64,000 nucleotides of DNA from Pristionchus mayeri (GCA_036245805.1 BTRK01000002.1:10784689-10848688), one strand, 5' to 3'. Shown: positions 1 to 10,490, counted from the first letter of the stretch. The notes: a model not told the origin generated them from the sequence alone. Numbers and translations: made by a program.

Positions 1-279
1 ACATACAGTGTTTTCGTTTTTGCTAAGGGATTTCCGCGCGGGATTCTCCGGGGTTTCGGGTGCTTTAAACCAATGCGATCGAAGGTATGAAATTATTCGA
101 ATAAACTAAATTTAAGTTCTAATGTGGATCTTTTGCCTCGTCAGTCGTGATCAATTTTTTAGTAATTTAGGTGAAAGCGGAGTGAAGGTTTTTTCAACTC
201 GTGAAGGATGGTGCAACATTAAACAAGATTTTATTTTGCGATAAAAGTGAGTCAAAGAGTGCGGAAAAACACGCATGGA

Positions 280-525
280 GATGAGATCAATACAGGAACC
301 GCCTTGGATACCTTCTTTCTTCATAATATGAACATAAGAGAGAAACTGTGAAAGTCGATTTTTCGAATTCTTCCAGGTTGAGTTGTGCTTCACAGTCAGG
401 ATAAATAAAGCTACGATCGAAGGAACTCGATCTGCCATGGATTCATTTTGCAAAATAAAATAAAAACAATTTTAAATCGACAGATCGGTGAATATTTTGC
501 TCGTGGCCCCCTTCTCATGATCTTC
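280..525. repeat. Dispersed duplicated segment, copy 1
   Basis: This stretch is clearly similar to 15325-15540, sharing the words GATCAATACAGGA, CTTCTTCATAATATG and TTCGAATTCTTCCAGGTT followed by an A-rich run and ACAGATCG. A second shared block, TTTTGCTCGTGGCCCCCTTC near 494, recurs near 15793. The two copies are diverged and neither keeps an open frame of convincing length. Origin unknown; an old transposon or a gene-derived duplication are both possible. The flanking 1-279 and 526-900 show nothing else I can name. Confidence 0.6.
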
Positions 526-959
526 GAGGGCAGATGCGCAGGGTTTATGCAGGAAAGTGGAGAAGGTTCGCTGTATTTCACAACAAAAAGTATTCGTCTA
601 AAATTAGTTATCTATGTAGATAGTGCATGATATTAGGCCAAATTATAAGCGATGTGAGAAACAGTTCAGAGCGGTGAAAGAACATGCAAATCGGGGTTCC
701 AGCGAGAGAGTTGAACCTGTAATTGTGCAAGACACTACTTTGTTTACACTGATTTTTGATTTCTGGATCCACAGAACCCACGTGCCAATTGGGATCCAAA
801 TTAGTGGGGTAAAAATTGGATGTAAATATTCATCATATCCCACGTATTTCACTGTCTCTGCCGCACAGGCGCTACTCCCAGTTCAGTGAAGTCTGAATGT
901 CTCCATTATACACTCTCTATCGTCTCTGACCCGCAAAATAGTGTGAGGAATGGAAATAT

Positions 960-1093
960 CGTGACCACTAGAGTTCGTAATTCGGGCCACTGTCTCTTCA
1001 TTTTACACACTGTCTAGACCGAAGTTGAACGGAGAGAGAGAGTTTGTAGAATGAAGAGACCGTGGTTTGATTTCTCGAACTCTAGTGACCACG
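960..1093. mobile_element. Palindromic hairpin repeat (short MITE-like)
   Basis: The arms are inverted copies: the left begins CGTGACCACTAGAGTTCG and the right ends CGAACTCTAGTGACCACG. Inside are the CTCTTCAT/ATGAAGAG words typical of the hairpin family found throughout the window. It is non-coding. No target duplication is clear here. Predicted to fold into a long imperfect stem. Confidence 0.6.
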
Positions 1094-2240
1094 ACGTCGG
1101 CCCTTGCTTTCCTCTACCGTTTTATCAGCAGCAATCGAATTACTTCAATCAAAATATATTCACTTCATTCCATTCACTCTCTGTCTGAGCGAGTAGAGAT
1201 CAGGAAACATGTCACTCTTCAATCACACAAATCTCTCTTCTGCTCTCGCCGATAAGAGAACATGGAATGGAAAAGAGTATCTGCCCTTCGAGGAAAGAAG
1301 GAGCAGTAATCACCGAGTAACTTGAGAGAAAAACCATTGAGGAGGAGGTGCATTTGAGGGGATAATTCACTTCTCCCTCATCTTGAAGGAGGAGATTTGT
1401 GCACTATAAAATGCTTGAATGCGGTTAAAATTAGATGAAGCATGACGAGATTCAATCATTCACATACGCCATTTCAAGAAGTGAATGCGCGCTCTCTCTC
1501 TTCTTGTTTCGTAATTTTTTTGTATTATATTTTTTTCGAGATCGTACCACAGGACGATTGCTAATCCCTCACCCTCAATCATTCGTATTGTTCGTGAAAC
1601 TCATTTCTCACACGTTGCATTTCCATTCCGACCATTCGCTTATAATTTCGAAGATGAATTTATCGTGTTATCATTCCCGGTCTCTCGCCTATAATCACCA
1701 CAAGCTACTTACCCATTCATCTTTTCACATTATCTAGCCTCTTAGAGAGTGAGGACATGCGAAACAAGAAAGTTATTCAACAGGATCGGCTTCTCGATCG
1801 ACCGCCTGTTCGCGGCCTCACGCGCCGCGCGCGGACTTCGATTCCTAAATCAGCGCATGCGCTTTCGAATCCGGCACAAGTTTATTTAACAAAAATTTCA
1901 AATTTTAATTTGATCGTTGATGACAACTCGCTCGATTCACTATAGGAAGATGCTTAAAACGCGTTATATGTAAGAACGGGACAACACACTGTAGGGGGTG
2001 GCACGAGACTTCAAAATGATCTTATCGACTTGTAACTTTGGGGATGCCATACCTATGGGTAGGGTATGCTCCCGTATGATATTTGTGTCCCTACCTCAAC
2101 ATTTTGACCTACCAATTTTGAAAAATGAAACTCAATATCCAACGGCATGCTATATATCATTCGAGAGAGCTTGAAAAGTTATGCCTAAATTTTTGTTCTC
2201 GTAAGAAATGGTGCATGTGCTCACGAGATATTGCATGAAA
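1094..2240. other. Gene-free interval
   Basis: I see no exon, RNA gene or well-bounded repeat here. It is moderately A/T-rich, with a short G/C-rich patch near 1800-1860 containing CGCGCCGCGCGCGGAC. Short open frames present have no recognisable motif. Confidence 0.4.
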
Positions 2241-2241
2241 A

Positions 2242-2600
2242 GTGCATTTTCAAGCAGTTTTCGGGATTTTAGACAGGGATGGGATCATTTCTGCAAAAAG
2301 TTTTCATGATGCAGAATTAAATTCTCTATCGACGTGTCTATTTCGTTATATGAATATAGATTCCGAAATATGCCCTCAGGCGGCTTATCACAAAGGACAT
2401 AAGGACAATCGAAGCCAAAATAGTACACAAAATCAGTGCTCGAGGAATTCTAATAACCATAACCGAGGACGATACTGAAACTACTGCCGCAAGCTGGGTC
2501 ACACCGTCGATACATGCTGAAAGAAGGATATTTTCAGGAGAACACAAACAAGATGCCGGAAGGATATTTCAGACGGTTTGGAAGGAGTTGGTGGCGTTTA
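2242..2600 (+). pseudogene. Decayed retrotransposon gag fragment with a CCHC zinc knuckle
   Basis: A plus-strand frame of 78 codons ends in an asparagine/arginine-rich tract (SRNSNNHNRGRY) and is stopped by TGA. Reading on in the same frame gives NYCRKLGHTVDTC and then another TGA. The spacing is that of a CX2CX4HX4C zinc knuckle whose first cysteine position is the first TGA; the second TGA directly follows the last cysteine. Basic residues follow. The zinc knuckle after a basic/Asn-rich tract is typical of LTR-retrotransposon Gag, so I read this as a broken remnant. No protease, reverse transcriptase or LTR is visible beside it. Confidence 0.5.
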
Positions 2601-2816
2601 GAATGAATCAAGAGATTGGCAGGTTGTTTTAGTCGGATTCAAGTATGTACATTAATTATCAATAAGAATAAATGTACTATGTAATAGTGAAAGGCAATTC
2701 AAAGTTTTGAAATTTACCTAGCGATATTGAGATCGTAATTGAACCTGGTGGATCGGCGGTGCAGAGGTGGAATAACACTGGATGAAGCCAGGGGTGAACG
2801 ATGAGATGCGCGTTTT

Positions 2817-3369
2817 GGCTCTGTCTGGTTTGGGGGGGCATATTGGGGTCCTGTCTGATTTGGGGGGACATATCGTCGGTCTCAGGGGACATTTCGAGCT
2901 TTTCGGCTTAAATCGTTAGGGATGAATCGTTAGGAGATCAATCCTTGGACGAGCAATATGTCCAGACTATTATGTATAGTGTTCTCCACAAGCATCCGAC
3001 TTTTTGCGTGATGCCAATCTCGGTGAAGGGCGCAGAGAAGAAATGAATTAAGCCTCATCACAACTACTATCCCCCCCTCGACTTGCACAAATGGATCGGT
3101 CCCTTCCTCGACTTCCACAACCACAAATTCCATCCCACTCGAATGCCAAAATAATCGTGCTTGATTCAAGACACCCAGGTGGCACAATGCAAACGACGCA
3201 TACACTTTAAAATCAGTAAAATTTATTTTAAAGTAATTTTTGGACCTTTTGCAATTTTAGGGACGTTAGATTTGGGTGGACATATTGTCGGTTTGGGGGG
3301 ACATATCGTCGGTTTGGGGGGACATATGTCCCCCGAAACCAACACTGTCCCCCCAAACCAGACAGAGCC
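2817..3369. mobile_element. hAT-like foldback element, family A copy 1, with 8-bp target duplication
   Basis: The element begins GGCTCTGTCTGG and ends with the exact reverse complement CCAGACAGAGCC. It is flanked on both sides by CGCGTTTT (2809-2816 and 3370-3377), an 8-bp target-site duplication as made by hAT transposases. Subterminal parts carry repeated TTTGGGGGGACATATCGTCGG words. No transposase frame is present, so it is non-autonomous. Its ends match those of the element at 14118-15104. Confidence 0.85.
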
Positions 3370-3649
3370 CGCGTTTTGGATTCTAAAACAAACACATTCA
3401 ATAAGTTGGTTTAAGCTTGATTTGATGAGTGTAACGAGTTGAGAAAATGGGTTTATTACTGATTTCTTAATCAAATACAAATTACAACAGGCACCTGGAA
3501 ATGAGGGGAGATTGAAATTGAGCGCTTGACGAAATTACTTCCAAAATGTTAACAAATCGAGCTATAATTGCTTGAGCAAATTGCTATAATTTATTGAGCT
3601 ACGGTGTGCTTGTCGGCGATTTTTTTCTTTTGGTCGGCGATACAATTAA

Positions 3650-3870
3650 AATTAATAAATTAAATATTCCATCTGGTTCGGAGTGCGCGAACAAGGAGAT
3701 GAAGATTGTGGTGATGTGAATGGATCAAGCGCGTCCTCCGAGGTGAGAGAACGGAAGTAGGACAGGGAAGGGCACTCCCAGTCGATAAGGTGGAGAGGAA
3801 GTACTGTAGATAGAAAGGTATCGAAACCTGATTGCTGAAATGGGACATGTAATTCATTGCACAATTTAAC
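3650..3870 (-). repeat. Member of a diverged gene-like repeat family (minus-strand coding flavour)
   Basis: Sequence around ATTCCATCTGGTTCGGAG and the following 200 bases resembles 11750-12090 and, more weakly, 12710-13020 and 5540-5690. On the minus strand a 70-codon frame contains STVLPLHLIDWECPSLSYF, preceded in the DNA by a CTACAG acceptor-like signal. The copies look like pieces of a duplicated gene family on the minus strand, but I cannot name it and each copy is broken. Confidence 0.35.
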
Positions 3871-4330
3871 TCATTCGATGCTTCTCTGATGGAGGAGACT
3901 CGACATTGGATGAAGGGAGAGGTTCGCAGCTTTTAAAGAGAGCACGGATCCGAATGAAAGATAAGTGAGAATTGAGTTTCACCAAATAGAGAAAAGGCTA
4001 GAAAGAAGTGATGGCTCTGTTATTTGTAACGCACAGCGAGATTACGGTAGCACTCGATCTATTTTTCTCGAGCGATCTATTTTTTTCTCTATTTTTCTCG
4101 AGGTAACGATAATACTAAATCATTCTTGATTGAGAATGATATTGGGCAAAGAAAGGTTCGAAAGGTTTGAAAGAAAGATTAGCCTGAAGCAGATAACTAA
4201 ATAACTCGAAATCATCGGGCCAACCTGGCGCTTATCCGTTTCGGCAATTCTACAAAATGCTCATAATAGTTCGTTGACAATCTTCGGTACTCGGCGTATG
4301 AAATGAGGCTATCCGATAGAATTCGAAAAA
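3871..4330. other. Gene-free interval
   Basis: No exon or bounded repeat was recognised. A short duplicated phrase, TCGATCTATTTTTCTCGAG, recurs around 4050-4105. Confidence 0.35.
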
Positions 4331-4337
4331 CAATGCT

Positions 4338-4402
4338 ACTGTATCTTCATTCTGCTCACTATCTCTCCTGGATGGGCGAGAGAGTGTGGGAAATGAAGAG
4401 AC
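4338..4402. mobile_element. Hairpin MITE, family C-like
   Basis: TCTTCATTCTGCTCACTATC pairs imperfectly with GAGAGTGTGGGAAATGAAGA around a short GGATGGGCG loop. This is the CTCTTCAT...ATGAAGAG hairpin core shared with 19420-19514 and 19817-19909. No target duplication identified. Confidence 0.5.
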
Positions 4403-5330
4403 GGCGGGAAGAGAATTCACGATCTCCGGCTCTTAATTATCGTCCTCTATTTGGGCACGGTCCCTTGCTCGTCGACATTCGGAAAATCGGACCGCCTAAC
4501 TCCGCCCACTTGACCCTTTTCTCCAATTCTCTATTTAGCAGTGAATTGCAAACTGAAATTTGGCAAAAGACGCAGAGGAGAGGTATAAAAAAATGTTAAA
4601 TATGTAAAATTTGAAGCTTAAATGACCCGCAATTTTCTGATGGCAGGGTCAATTTAGGCACGTTTGAACGATTTCCGTTCGAGAAAAAATTAGGCGGATT
4701 AGGTTTTCTAATGTCGACGAATAGGGGGGCGTGTTTGGGTCAAGCAAAATATAGAGGTGATTGAAATAGGAAGGACTAGTTTAGTTGATTATTTCCCACT
4801 CTGTCGCTCTACCAAGCTATCAAGCGATCATGTATCATTTATCATTGTTGTGTTATCCCATTAATCCTTGTACCCGACAACGGATCGTAAGGGATATATC
4901 TTTATTCACAAATAATCGGGAAAATACTAAGAGGGACAAAGGAGGTAACTATTCTCCGAGAGGGGAGAGAACTAGACTGAGATGGGAAGAGGGTGAGGCG
5001 AGGGAGAGGGAGAGGACGAGAGCGCGCGAGGTGGTAAATAGGAGAGGGAGAGGGGCGAGCAAACTACACTCTCGCCGCGACCACATGGTCTTGTGAGTAG
5101 GGTACTCTACGATACAACAATCATTAGTAAGTAGAAACGAAAGCACCCCCCCCCCATTAATTTCAGGCGAGTGTTACACGGGAATTACGGTTCCGAGCGA
5201 AATTGAGGTTCACTACGCTTGTTTTGCTTGTGCTGACTGAGAAGCCTGAATGAACAATGTTCGCGAAAAATGTTTACCCATGTGTATTGAGCGATATAAG
5301 CGTGGAATTAGGGGTGGAATTTTAACAGTA
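4403..5330. other. Gene-free interval with a purine-rich tract
   Basis: No supported gene. About 4955-5060 is almost all purine on the plus strand (GAGGGAGAGGGAGAGGACG and similar), and a C-run lies near 5146-5153. A diverged relative of the CACTCTGTCGCTCT repeat seen at 10.4 and 11.1 kb lies near 4795-4865. Confidence 0.35.
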
Positions 5331-5690
5331 CTCCACCTGAAATTGTTGTCGTGCGCATACAGTCGCATTTGAGATATTGTTGAAACGCAAAACCACAGTT
5401 GATTAGAATTTTGTCTCGTCGAAACACAGCATACCAGATACAGCTTGAAATCCTTTTTGAAGTTGATTAAAAATCCAATCCACAATTCCCGACGAATCTA
5501 AAATATTTTATTATTTTTTGTAAATTAATAATTATCAATAAATATAATAAATGCGACAGGTTCGGAGGCTAAATCAGCGGCGATTGATCTGTGATCTCTA
5601 TAGTACAACTCCATGGAATGGACAGGAGAGAAGAGAGTGGAAGTGGACGAGACGGAAAAGAAGGAGGAAGTGAAATTGGTGATTATGGAA
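5330..5690. repeat. Dispersed repeat matching 11560-11800
   Basis: Shared phrases with 11560-11800 include CATTTGAGATATTGTTGAAA versus CATTTGAGATGTCGCTGAAA, then CTTTTTTGAAG and a terminal GGTTCGGAGG. Order is conserved over about 250 bases. The tail also matches 3655-3760. No intact gene. Confidence 0.5.
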
Positions 5691-5863
5691 GGAAGTTGAA
5701 AGTACGGGACTATTTATATTCGTTTATAGTTGTCTCTCTCTTATTAGAAAGCCTGAGGGAGTGTCACTATTTCAACTGCTAGAATTCCACTTGACCATTG
5801 CTGAAATTACAGGTGATTGCAGAAACTAAAGAGTGAATGAATTATCTTTGTATTACATCATGC

Positions 5864-5876
5864 TTCTCAATTCAGA
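5864..5876 (+). repeat. Left target-site duplication of the LINE (duplicated 3' splice site)
   Basis: TTCTCAATTCAGA occurs here and again at 8800-8812, flanking the LINE. The right copy contains the acceptor AG of the exon at 8812, so this left copy is a second copy of the same 3' splice-site sequence. Confidence 0.85.
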
Positions 5877-8799
5877 TTCAATTCAGAATTTGATTCTGGC
5901 CCTCAACGCTAGTCGCGAGCGGTGTGGTGCGCATTCCGTCCCCCCGTCTCCCTCTCCCTCGGCCAGTTTCCCTCTCCCAGCAGCTCTGGCAAGCGGGAGT
6001 TGTAAGCCGCCTCGATGGGTCGTCCATTCAACATCGGCACGCTGAACGCCCGGACACTCGCACCCAAGGAGAAGCTCCTCGAGATCGAGCTGGCCCTCTC
6101 AAAGATCAAGTGGGACATCGTAGCTGTTCAGGAGGCAAGGATTGTGGGTTTAGCTTCCTTCAATCTTGCGGCCTCAGGCATCGTCGTTTATCACTCAGGG
6201 GGTGCCACTGCAAGACATGGTGTCGCTTTCCTGCTGCAACCGCATCTTGCAAAAGGAGCCGTGTTTCGAGGTCTTTCGGATCGTCTCGCAACCCTGCAGC
6301 TACCACAACAGAAACTCTTCCTGGTCAATGCTTACGCCCCAACATCGGCTTATGATGATGCCGTCTACGACGACTTCCTTGACCAGATCGAGAACGCGCT
6401 GCACGACGCTCCGGCAGGATACATGCCAGTTTTGGTCGGGGATTTCAACTGTAGAGTCGCAAAGGAACCTGGCAATGAAAGATTTGTCGGTGAATTTGCC
6501 TCTCCGACCCCGAACTCACGTGGGCGCTCTTTTGCAGAGACCTGCGTGAGGAACAAATTGCGCATCCAAAACACCTTCCCCAAGCGACGTCGAGGAAGAA
6601 TCTGGACTTGGCGTTCCCCTAACGGCTCCACATTCAACCAAATTGACTTCGTAGCATCGCCCATCACAGCGAGAGTTGTCAATTGTGGAGTCGTCGGCCA
6701 GTTCGAATTCGACTCCGACCATCGTCTCGTCCGACTCACCCTCTCTCTCCCCAACAAGGTGCGGCATAAAAGATGCAGGGAGCGGCTGGATTTCGATAAA
6801 GTCGCTTTTACTGCCAATGCGAACCTTCTCGCATCAATGCCCCTTGCTCGTCCATCCTCAGCCACAGACGCCTTCCACAAGATACAAGCGTTTGCAAAGA
6901 CAGCAGCAACCAACTGTTGGAGAAAGAGGCAATCGCCACCTTGGATCTCTCCCGCAACTCGGAAACTCCTTGCTCAACGCCATCTACTTCGATCATCCCT
7001 GCAATCCAATGTCGAATATTCCTTGTCATGCAAAACAGCCCGAAGCAACCTCGTAGACGATATCAAGAGAAGGAAAGAGAACCAGGCAAAACAAGCTGCA
7101 ATGAAAGGAAGAAGCATCGTCAAAGAGATGCTCAAACTGCGCTCGTCTCGTAAACGACTTCTCGTTCCTGACCCAGTCTCTGGCGCCCTTTCCCAAGATG
7201 CGACTAAGACTGCCGTCCAAGTTTACTACGGGGAACTCTACAAACGCGCAGTGAACATTCCCTTGGCCGTGCCTCCTTCTCCCGAACCATTGCCACTCTT
7301 CCTTCCAGATGAAACGAGGCATGCTCTCTCGCTTCTCAAGTGCGGGCATTCCCCGATAGTATCCGATAGTATCCTCCCTGACATGCTTTACCACTCAAGA
7401 GAGCACCTTGCCCCATTCTTCGCTGATCTACTGAATCGCCTCGTAGCAGGAGACCAAGTACCGGGAGATTTGGTTGAAGCAGTTGTGTCCCTTCTTCACA
7501 AAAAGGGCGACCCAACAGATATCGGAAACTTCAGACCAATCTCGTTGCTTAACGTATCCCTCAAGACAATCACTCGCGTTGTTCTCAAACGAATCGAATC
7601 ATCAATTGAAGAGGCTGAATCGCACACTCAGACCGGATTCCGGAAAGGTCACTGCACTCTCAACAATCTTCACTCGATCAAACAACTCGCAGAACGCACG
7701 CACGAATACGGAATGCACCTCTACTTGGGATTCGTGGATTTTCGGAAGGCATTTGACTGTGTGGAATGGAACTCTGTTTGGCACGCACTGTGGATCGCTA
7801 GAGTGCACCCGACTCTAATCCATCTCTTGCGTCGCCTCTACGAATCTTCCTCTACTCTCATCCGTGTCAACGAGGATTTGGTTCCAGTTGAAGTGCGGAG
7901 AGGAGTTCGCCAAGGAGACACTCTCTCCCCATGTCTCTTCAATGCCGTCTTGAGATACGCTATGAATGAAATCGATTGGGAGAACAACGGAATATCGATC
8001 GATGGCCGCAACCTGAGTCACTTAGAGTACGCAGACGACATTGTTCTAATCGCAAAGAGTCGCCCCGAACTGGAGAACATGATGAAGAAACTTATGGAGG
8101 CTTGCGCGCGCGTTGGTCTTGAAGTAAATCCATCCAAGACCGTACTTCTAACCTCGTGCACCTCCACCCGAGCACCCATTGTCATCGACAATCTGAAGTT
8201 CAACTTTGCCGAATCCACCACCTATCTAGGCGGAAGAATCTCACTTCCCCTTGACTACTCAGCAGAACTTGAGCACAGAATTCGTCTGGGTTGGTTCGCA
8301 TGGAGCAAGCTCTCGTACCTCCTCTCTTCACGCATTCTACCGATGAAAACAAAGCGGCGCCTTTTCAACAGTTGTGTCATGTCTACGATACTCTATGGCA
8401 GCGAGCTATGGGCCCTACGAGCAAGTGACAAGGAGCGACTAAGTGTGACTCAGCGTAAGATGGAGCGGAAAATGCTCGGAATCAGCTTGCGAGATCGATG
8501 GAGGAACGTGAACATCCGCAACGCAACAGGAGTCCGTGACTGGAATCAGGAGGCTATGAGAAGGAAGGCAATTTGGGCGTTGAAACTGCGACGAATGGAT
8601 ATGGAAGAATGGAGCAGAGCGACTACTATGTGGATACCTTACAACAGGACGCGCTCACCGGGTCAGCCTAAACCCCGATGGAGAGATGATCTCAGAAGAA
8701 CTATTGGAGCGAGATGGTGGAACGCAACTGCTGAAGAATACCGACCCTTCCTCATCTTGCGTTAACGCATGACGTGATAAATATTGATTGATTGATTGA
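5877..8799 (+). mobile_element. Apparently full-length RTE-like non-LTR retrotransposon (LINE)
   Basis: The element consists of a 138-bp GC-rich 5' leader, one 916-codon ORF, a 34-bp 3' tail and a terminal (ATTG)n-type short tandem repeat. A 13-bp target-site duplication bounds it exactly. Short tandem-repeat 3' ends rather than poly(A) are typical of RTE-type LINEs. The ORF is unbroken, so it may be a recent and possibly active insertion. It lies in the same orientation as the host exons at 8812-9724, inside an intron that ends at the insertion point. Confidence 0.88.
6015..8765 (+). CDS. LINE endonuclease/reverse transcriptase polyprotein, 916 aa, intact
   Basis: The first ATG of the long frame gives MGRPFNIGTLNARTL. 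Residues 1-240 form an apurinic-type endonuclease (EEP fold): Asn near 11, VAVQEAR with the catalytic Glu, VGDFNCR with the Asp/Asn pair, and DSDHRLV near the domain end. Reverse transcriptase occupies roughly 480-760: GNFRPISLLNV, TGFRKGHCTLNN, FVDFRKAFDCV, GVRQGDTLSPCLFN and LEYADDIVLIA, which carries the catalytic YADD box. The C-terminus has SPGQPKPRWRDDL, like the Arg-Trp-x-Asp-Asp motif of RTE-type elements. The protein nicks target DNA and copies its own RNA at the nick. All core catalytic residues are present and no frameshift is seen. Clade assignment beyond RTE-like needs a phylogeny. Confidence 0.93.
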   Translation: MGRPFNIGTLNARTLAPKEKLLEIELALSKIKWDIVAVQEARIVGLASFNLAASGIVVYHSGGATARHGVAFLLQPHLAKGAVFRGLSDRLATLQLPQQKLFLVNAYAPTSAYDDAVYDDFLDQIENALHDAPAGYMPVLVGDFNCRVAKEPGNERFVGEFASPTPNSRGRSFAETCVRNKLRIQNTFPKRRRGRIWTWRSPNGSTFNQIDFVASPITARVVNCGVVGQFEFDSDHRLVRLTLSLPNKVRHKRCRERLDFDKVAFTANANLLASMPLARPSSATDAFHKIQAFAKTAATNCWRKRQSPPWISPATRKLLAQRHLLRSSLQSNVEYSLSCKTARSNLVDDIKRRKENQAKQAAMKGRSIVKEMLKLRSSRKRLLVPDPVSGALSQDATKTAVQVYYGELYKRAVNIPLAVPPSPEPLPLFLPDETRHALSLLKCGHSPIVSDSILPDMLYHSREHLAPFFADLLNRLVAGDQVPGDLVEAVVSLLHKKGDPTDIGNFRPISLLNVSLKTITRVVLKRIESSIEEAESHTQTGFRKGHCTLNNLHSIKQLAERTHEYGMHLYLGFVDFRKAFDCVEWNSVWHALWIARVHPTLIHLLRRLYESSSTLIRVNEDLVPVEVRRGVRQGDTLSPCLFNAVLRYAMNEIDWENNGISIDGRNLSHLEYADDIVLIAKSRPELENMMKKLMEACARVGLEVNPSKTVLLTSCTSTRAPIVIDNLKFNFAESTTYLGGRISLPLDYSAELEHRIRLGWFAWSKLSYLLSSRILPMKTKRRLFNSCVMSTILYGSELWALRASDKERLSVTQRKMERKMLGISLRDRWRNVNIRNATGVRDWNQEAMRRKAIWALKLRRMDMEEWSRATTMWIPYNRTRSPGQPKPRWRDDLRRTIGARWWNATAEEYRPFLILR

Positions 8800-8812
8800 T
8801 TCTCAATTCAGA
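8800..8812 (+). repeat. Right target-site duplication of the LINE, containing a 3' splice site
   Basis: TTCTCAATTCAGA repeats 5864-5876. The CAG at 8809-8811 is the acceptor of the exon beginning at 8812, so the insertion regenerated a functional-looking 3' splice site at its right edge. Confidence 0.85.
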
Positions 8813-9724
8813 AACTGTTGATCGAATCTTCTCTCGTTCTGCTGGGACTGCTGCATCCTCTCCGAAAAGGTTAATGATGAAGCTCAAGGTACGTTAGAAA
8901 AGGAGAACGCGATCGAGAACTGTGGAAGAGAAGAGGTTTCTGGGGAGATCTCAGTAAGAGTAGGCGCCGTTGAAACAGGATCTTATCTACGCGTGATGTA
9001 TGATTGCTAAGCTATTGTCGCATAATTATGAACTGTCCAGCTATAAATTTAGAGTACCAGTCCTATCCTTTGTGCCTTTCTTCAGGGCAAGATTCTTCCT
9101 TGTGCCTTTCTTCACGGCAAGACCCAGTTGAACAACGGTCAAAAATAGAGACTTCTGCATTTCAAAGCGAAATTTTCGTCACGGTTAATTGGTGCCACGC
9201 ACATACATAACCTAGTGGAGAATCGGGAGAAACTTCAGTGTCACGTAGATATTCATGCTACAAGAATAATTCAGTTGGAATGACAAAAAAACTTAATTGA
9301 TCAGTATTTGGTGTATAAACTTTCGAAAATTCAGGTAACCGTCTCTTCATTCTACACACTCTCTCGCCGCTCGAGCGGTCGAGAGTGTGAACACGTAATT
9401 TTGTTTTGACTTCAATCAATTTCTGCATTCTCAGAAAATTCGATGCTTCTGCCAACTGCAGCATCTGATAGCCGTAATGCTCTGGATCACGTTCATTGCA
9501 ATAAATCCTAATTATTTCTTACTAAACACCTAAATTAACGTATCATTTCTTGAACATAATTCCATACGTATGAATAGGCAAGTTTTCATCATTTTTTCAC
9601 TCACATCTTCTTTGTAGATGTCTTAGAGTGCGATTCTGCTGCGACTGTACCAGAATCTCACATCGATTCCGCAGCTGCTGCCGATCTTGTCGTACTACAG
9701 CATCCCATTGAGGAACAGCCTTAG
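8812..9724 (+). CDS. Three C-terminal exons of an unrecognised protein (LINE host gene)
   Basis: Exons 8812-8888, 9086-9137 and 9618-9724 join with consistent phases. Exon one reads TVDRIFSRSAGTAASSPKRL onward and ends AAG|GTACGT in phase 0. Exon two (acceptor TTTCTTCAG) reads GKILPCAFLHGKTQLNN and leaves one base. Exon three (acceptor TTTGTAG) completes Asp and runs VLECDSAATVPESHID to EEQP and TAG. There is no recognisable domain; the tail is Ala/Ser-rich and acidic, suggesting an unstructured C-terminus. I found no convincing upstream exons in the window, so the start is unknown. The LINE at 5877-8799 sits directly before the first of these exons. Exon calls rest on phase and splice signals only. 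Confidence 0.5.
9337..9398. mobile_element. Hairpin MITE, family C-like
   Basis: TCTTCATTCTACACACTCTC pairs with the nearby CGAGAGTGTGAACACG across CGCCGCTCGAGCGGTCG. It shares its core with the elements at 19420 and 19817 but is shorter and has no clear target duplication. Confidence 0.5.
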
Positions 9725-10400
9725 GATGAGCCTTAGGATTAGGATAATAGAGATACAGGTACTGTAAAGGGGGTATATCCTCTTTTATACGACATTAATA
9801 ATATTCGATAAACAGACTCGCTCATAAAAACACGGAACATCTATTATTCCATTACATTTACACTCTGTTAGTATTATAATACGTAAAATTGAAAAATATT
9901 TCAATTGCGATCACTGTTTCAATTGTCGTAGGATGATTCGCGTTTCAATATCGACATATATTCTGACGAAGTAAGCTACAATTGATTAACCTTTCATCGC
10001 AGTTACAAAATAACTCTATTCTATTCATCTTGCCTCTAATCATGGCGAGTATATTTTGATGTCTGAAGGTCAGATTTAAATATTGTGGTGTGATTTTTCC
10101 CTTTTCTTCGAAAATCCAATCGGTAGTTGACAGCTTGCGAGATTCATGCAACAGAATTCTTTCCAAAATCTTTCGTTTCTGTGGATATTCATTTGGAGTG
10201 GTTGGAGAAATTTATGCAGCTCATGGTGAGAATTTCGTAAAAAAATGGCAAAGTAAAACGAACGACGTTAATGAAGCACAGTTTCGAATTTTCGCCCTTT
10301 AATTATTCTTTCAGCCGTAATTCATCGTTCATTACGTGCCCATTTTGATGCTCGATAACTGCTGGAATCGAGTAGGGAGGAATTATGGTTGAGGAAGAGA
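9725..10400. other. Interval with one weak plus-strand coding-like stretch
   Basis: A frame from about 10100 to 10225 reads KIQSVVDSLRDSCNRILSK and then GYSFGVVGEIYAAHG, followed by GTGAGA. This could be an exon of an unrecognised protein, but I cannot connect it to others. Otherwise no features. Confidence 0.25.
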
Positions 10401-10404
10401 GCTT

Positions 10405-10490
10405 GGGTTGTCTGTATCCCACCCTCTGTCGCTCTGTCAATCTGGCAAGTGATCAGATGGGATTAATTAGTAATAATTAGAACGGAAAAA
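10405..10490. repeat. 85-bp repeat, copy 1
   Basis: GTTGTCTGTATCCCACCCTC through TAGAACGGAAAAAA is nearly identical to 11100-11185, including CTGGCAAGTGATCAGATGGG. Both copies are preceded by a GAGTAGGG word. Function unknown. Confidence 0.75.

Noticed and set aside
1435..1737. 100-codon plus-strand frame
   Set aside because: Phe/Ser/His-rich with no partner exons or splice signals; typical A/T-rich chance frame.
5924..8221. Shorter frames on both strands within the LINE
   Set aside because: All overlap the 916-codon endonuclease/reverse-transcriptase frame and carry no motif.
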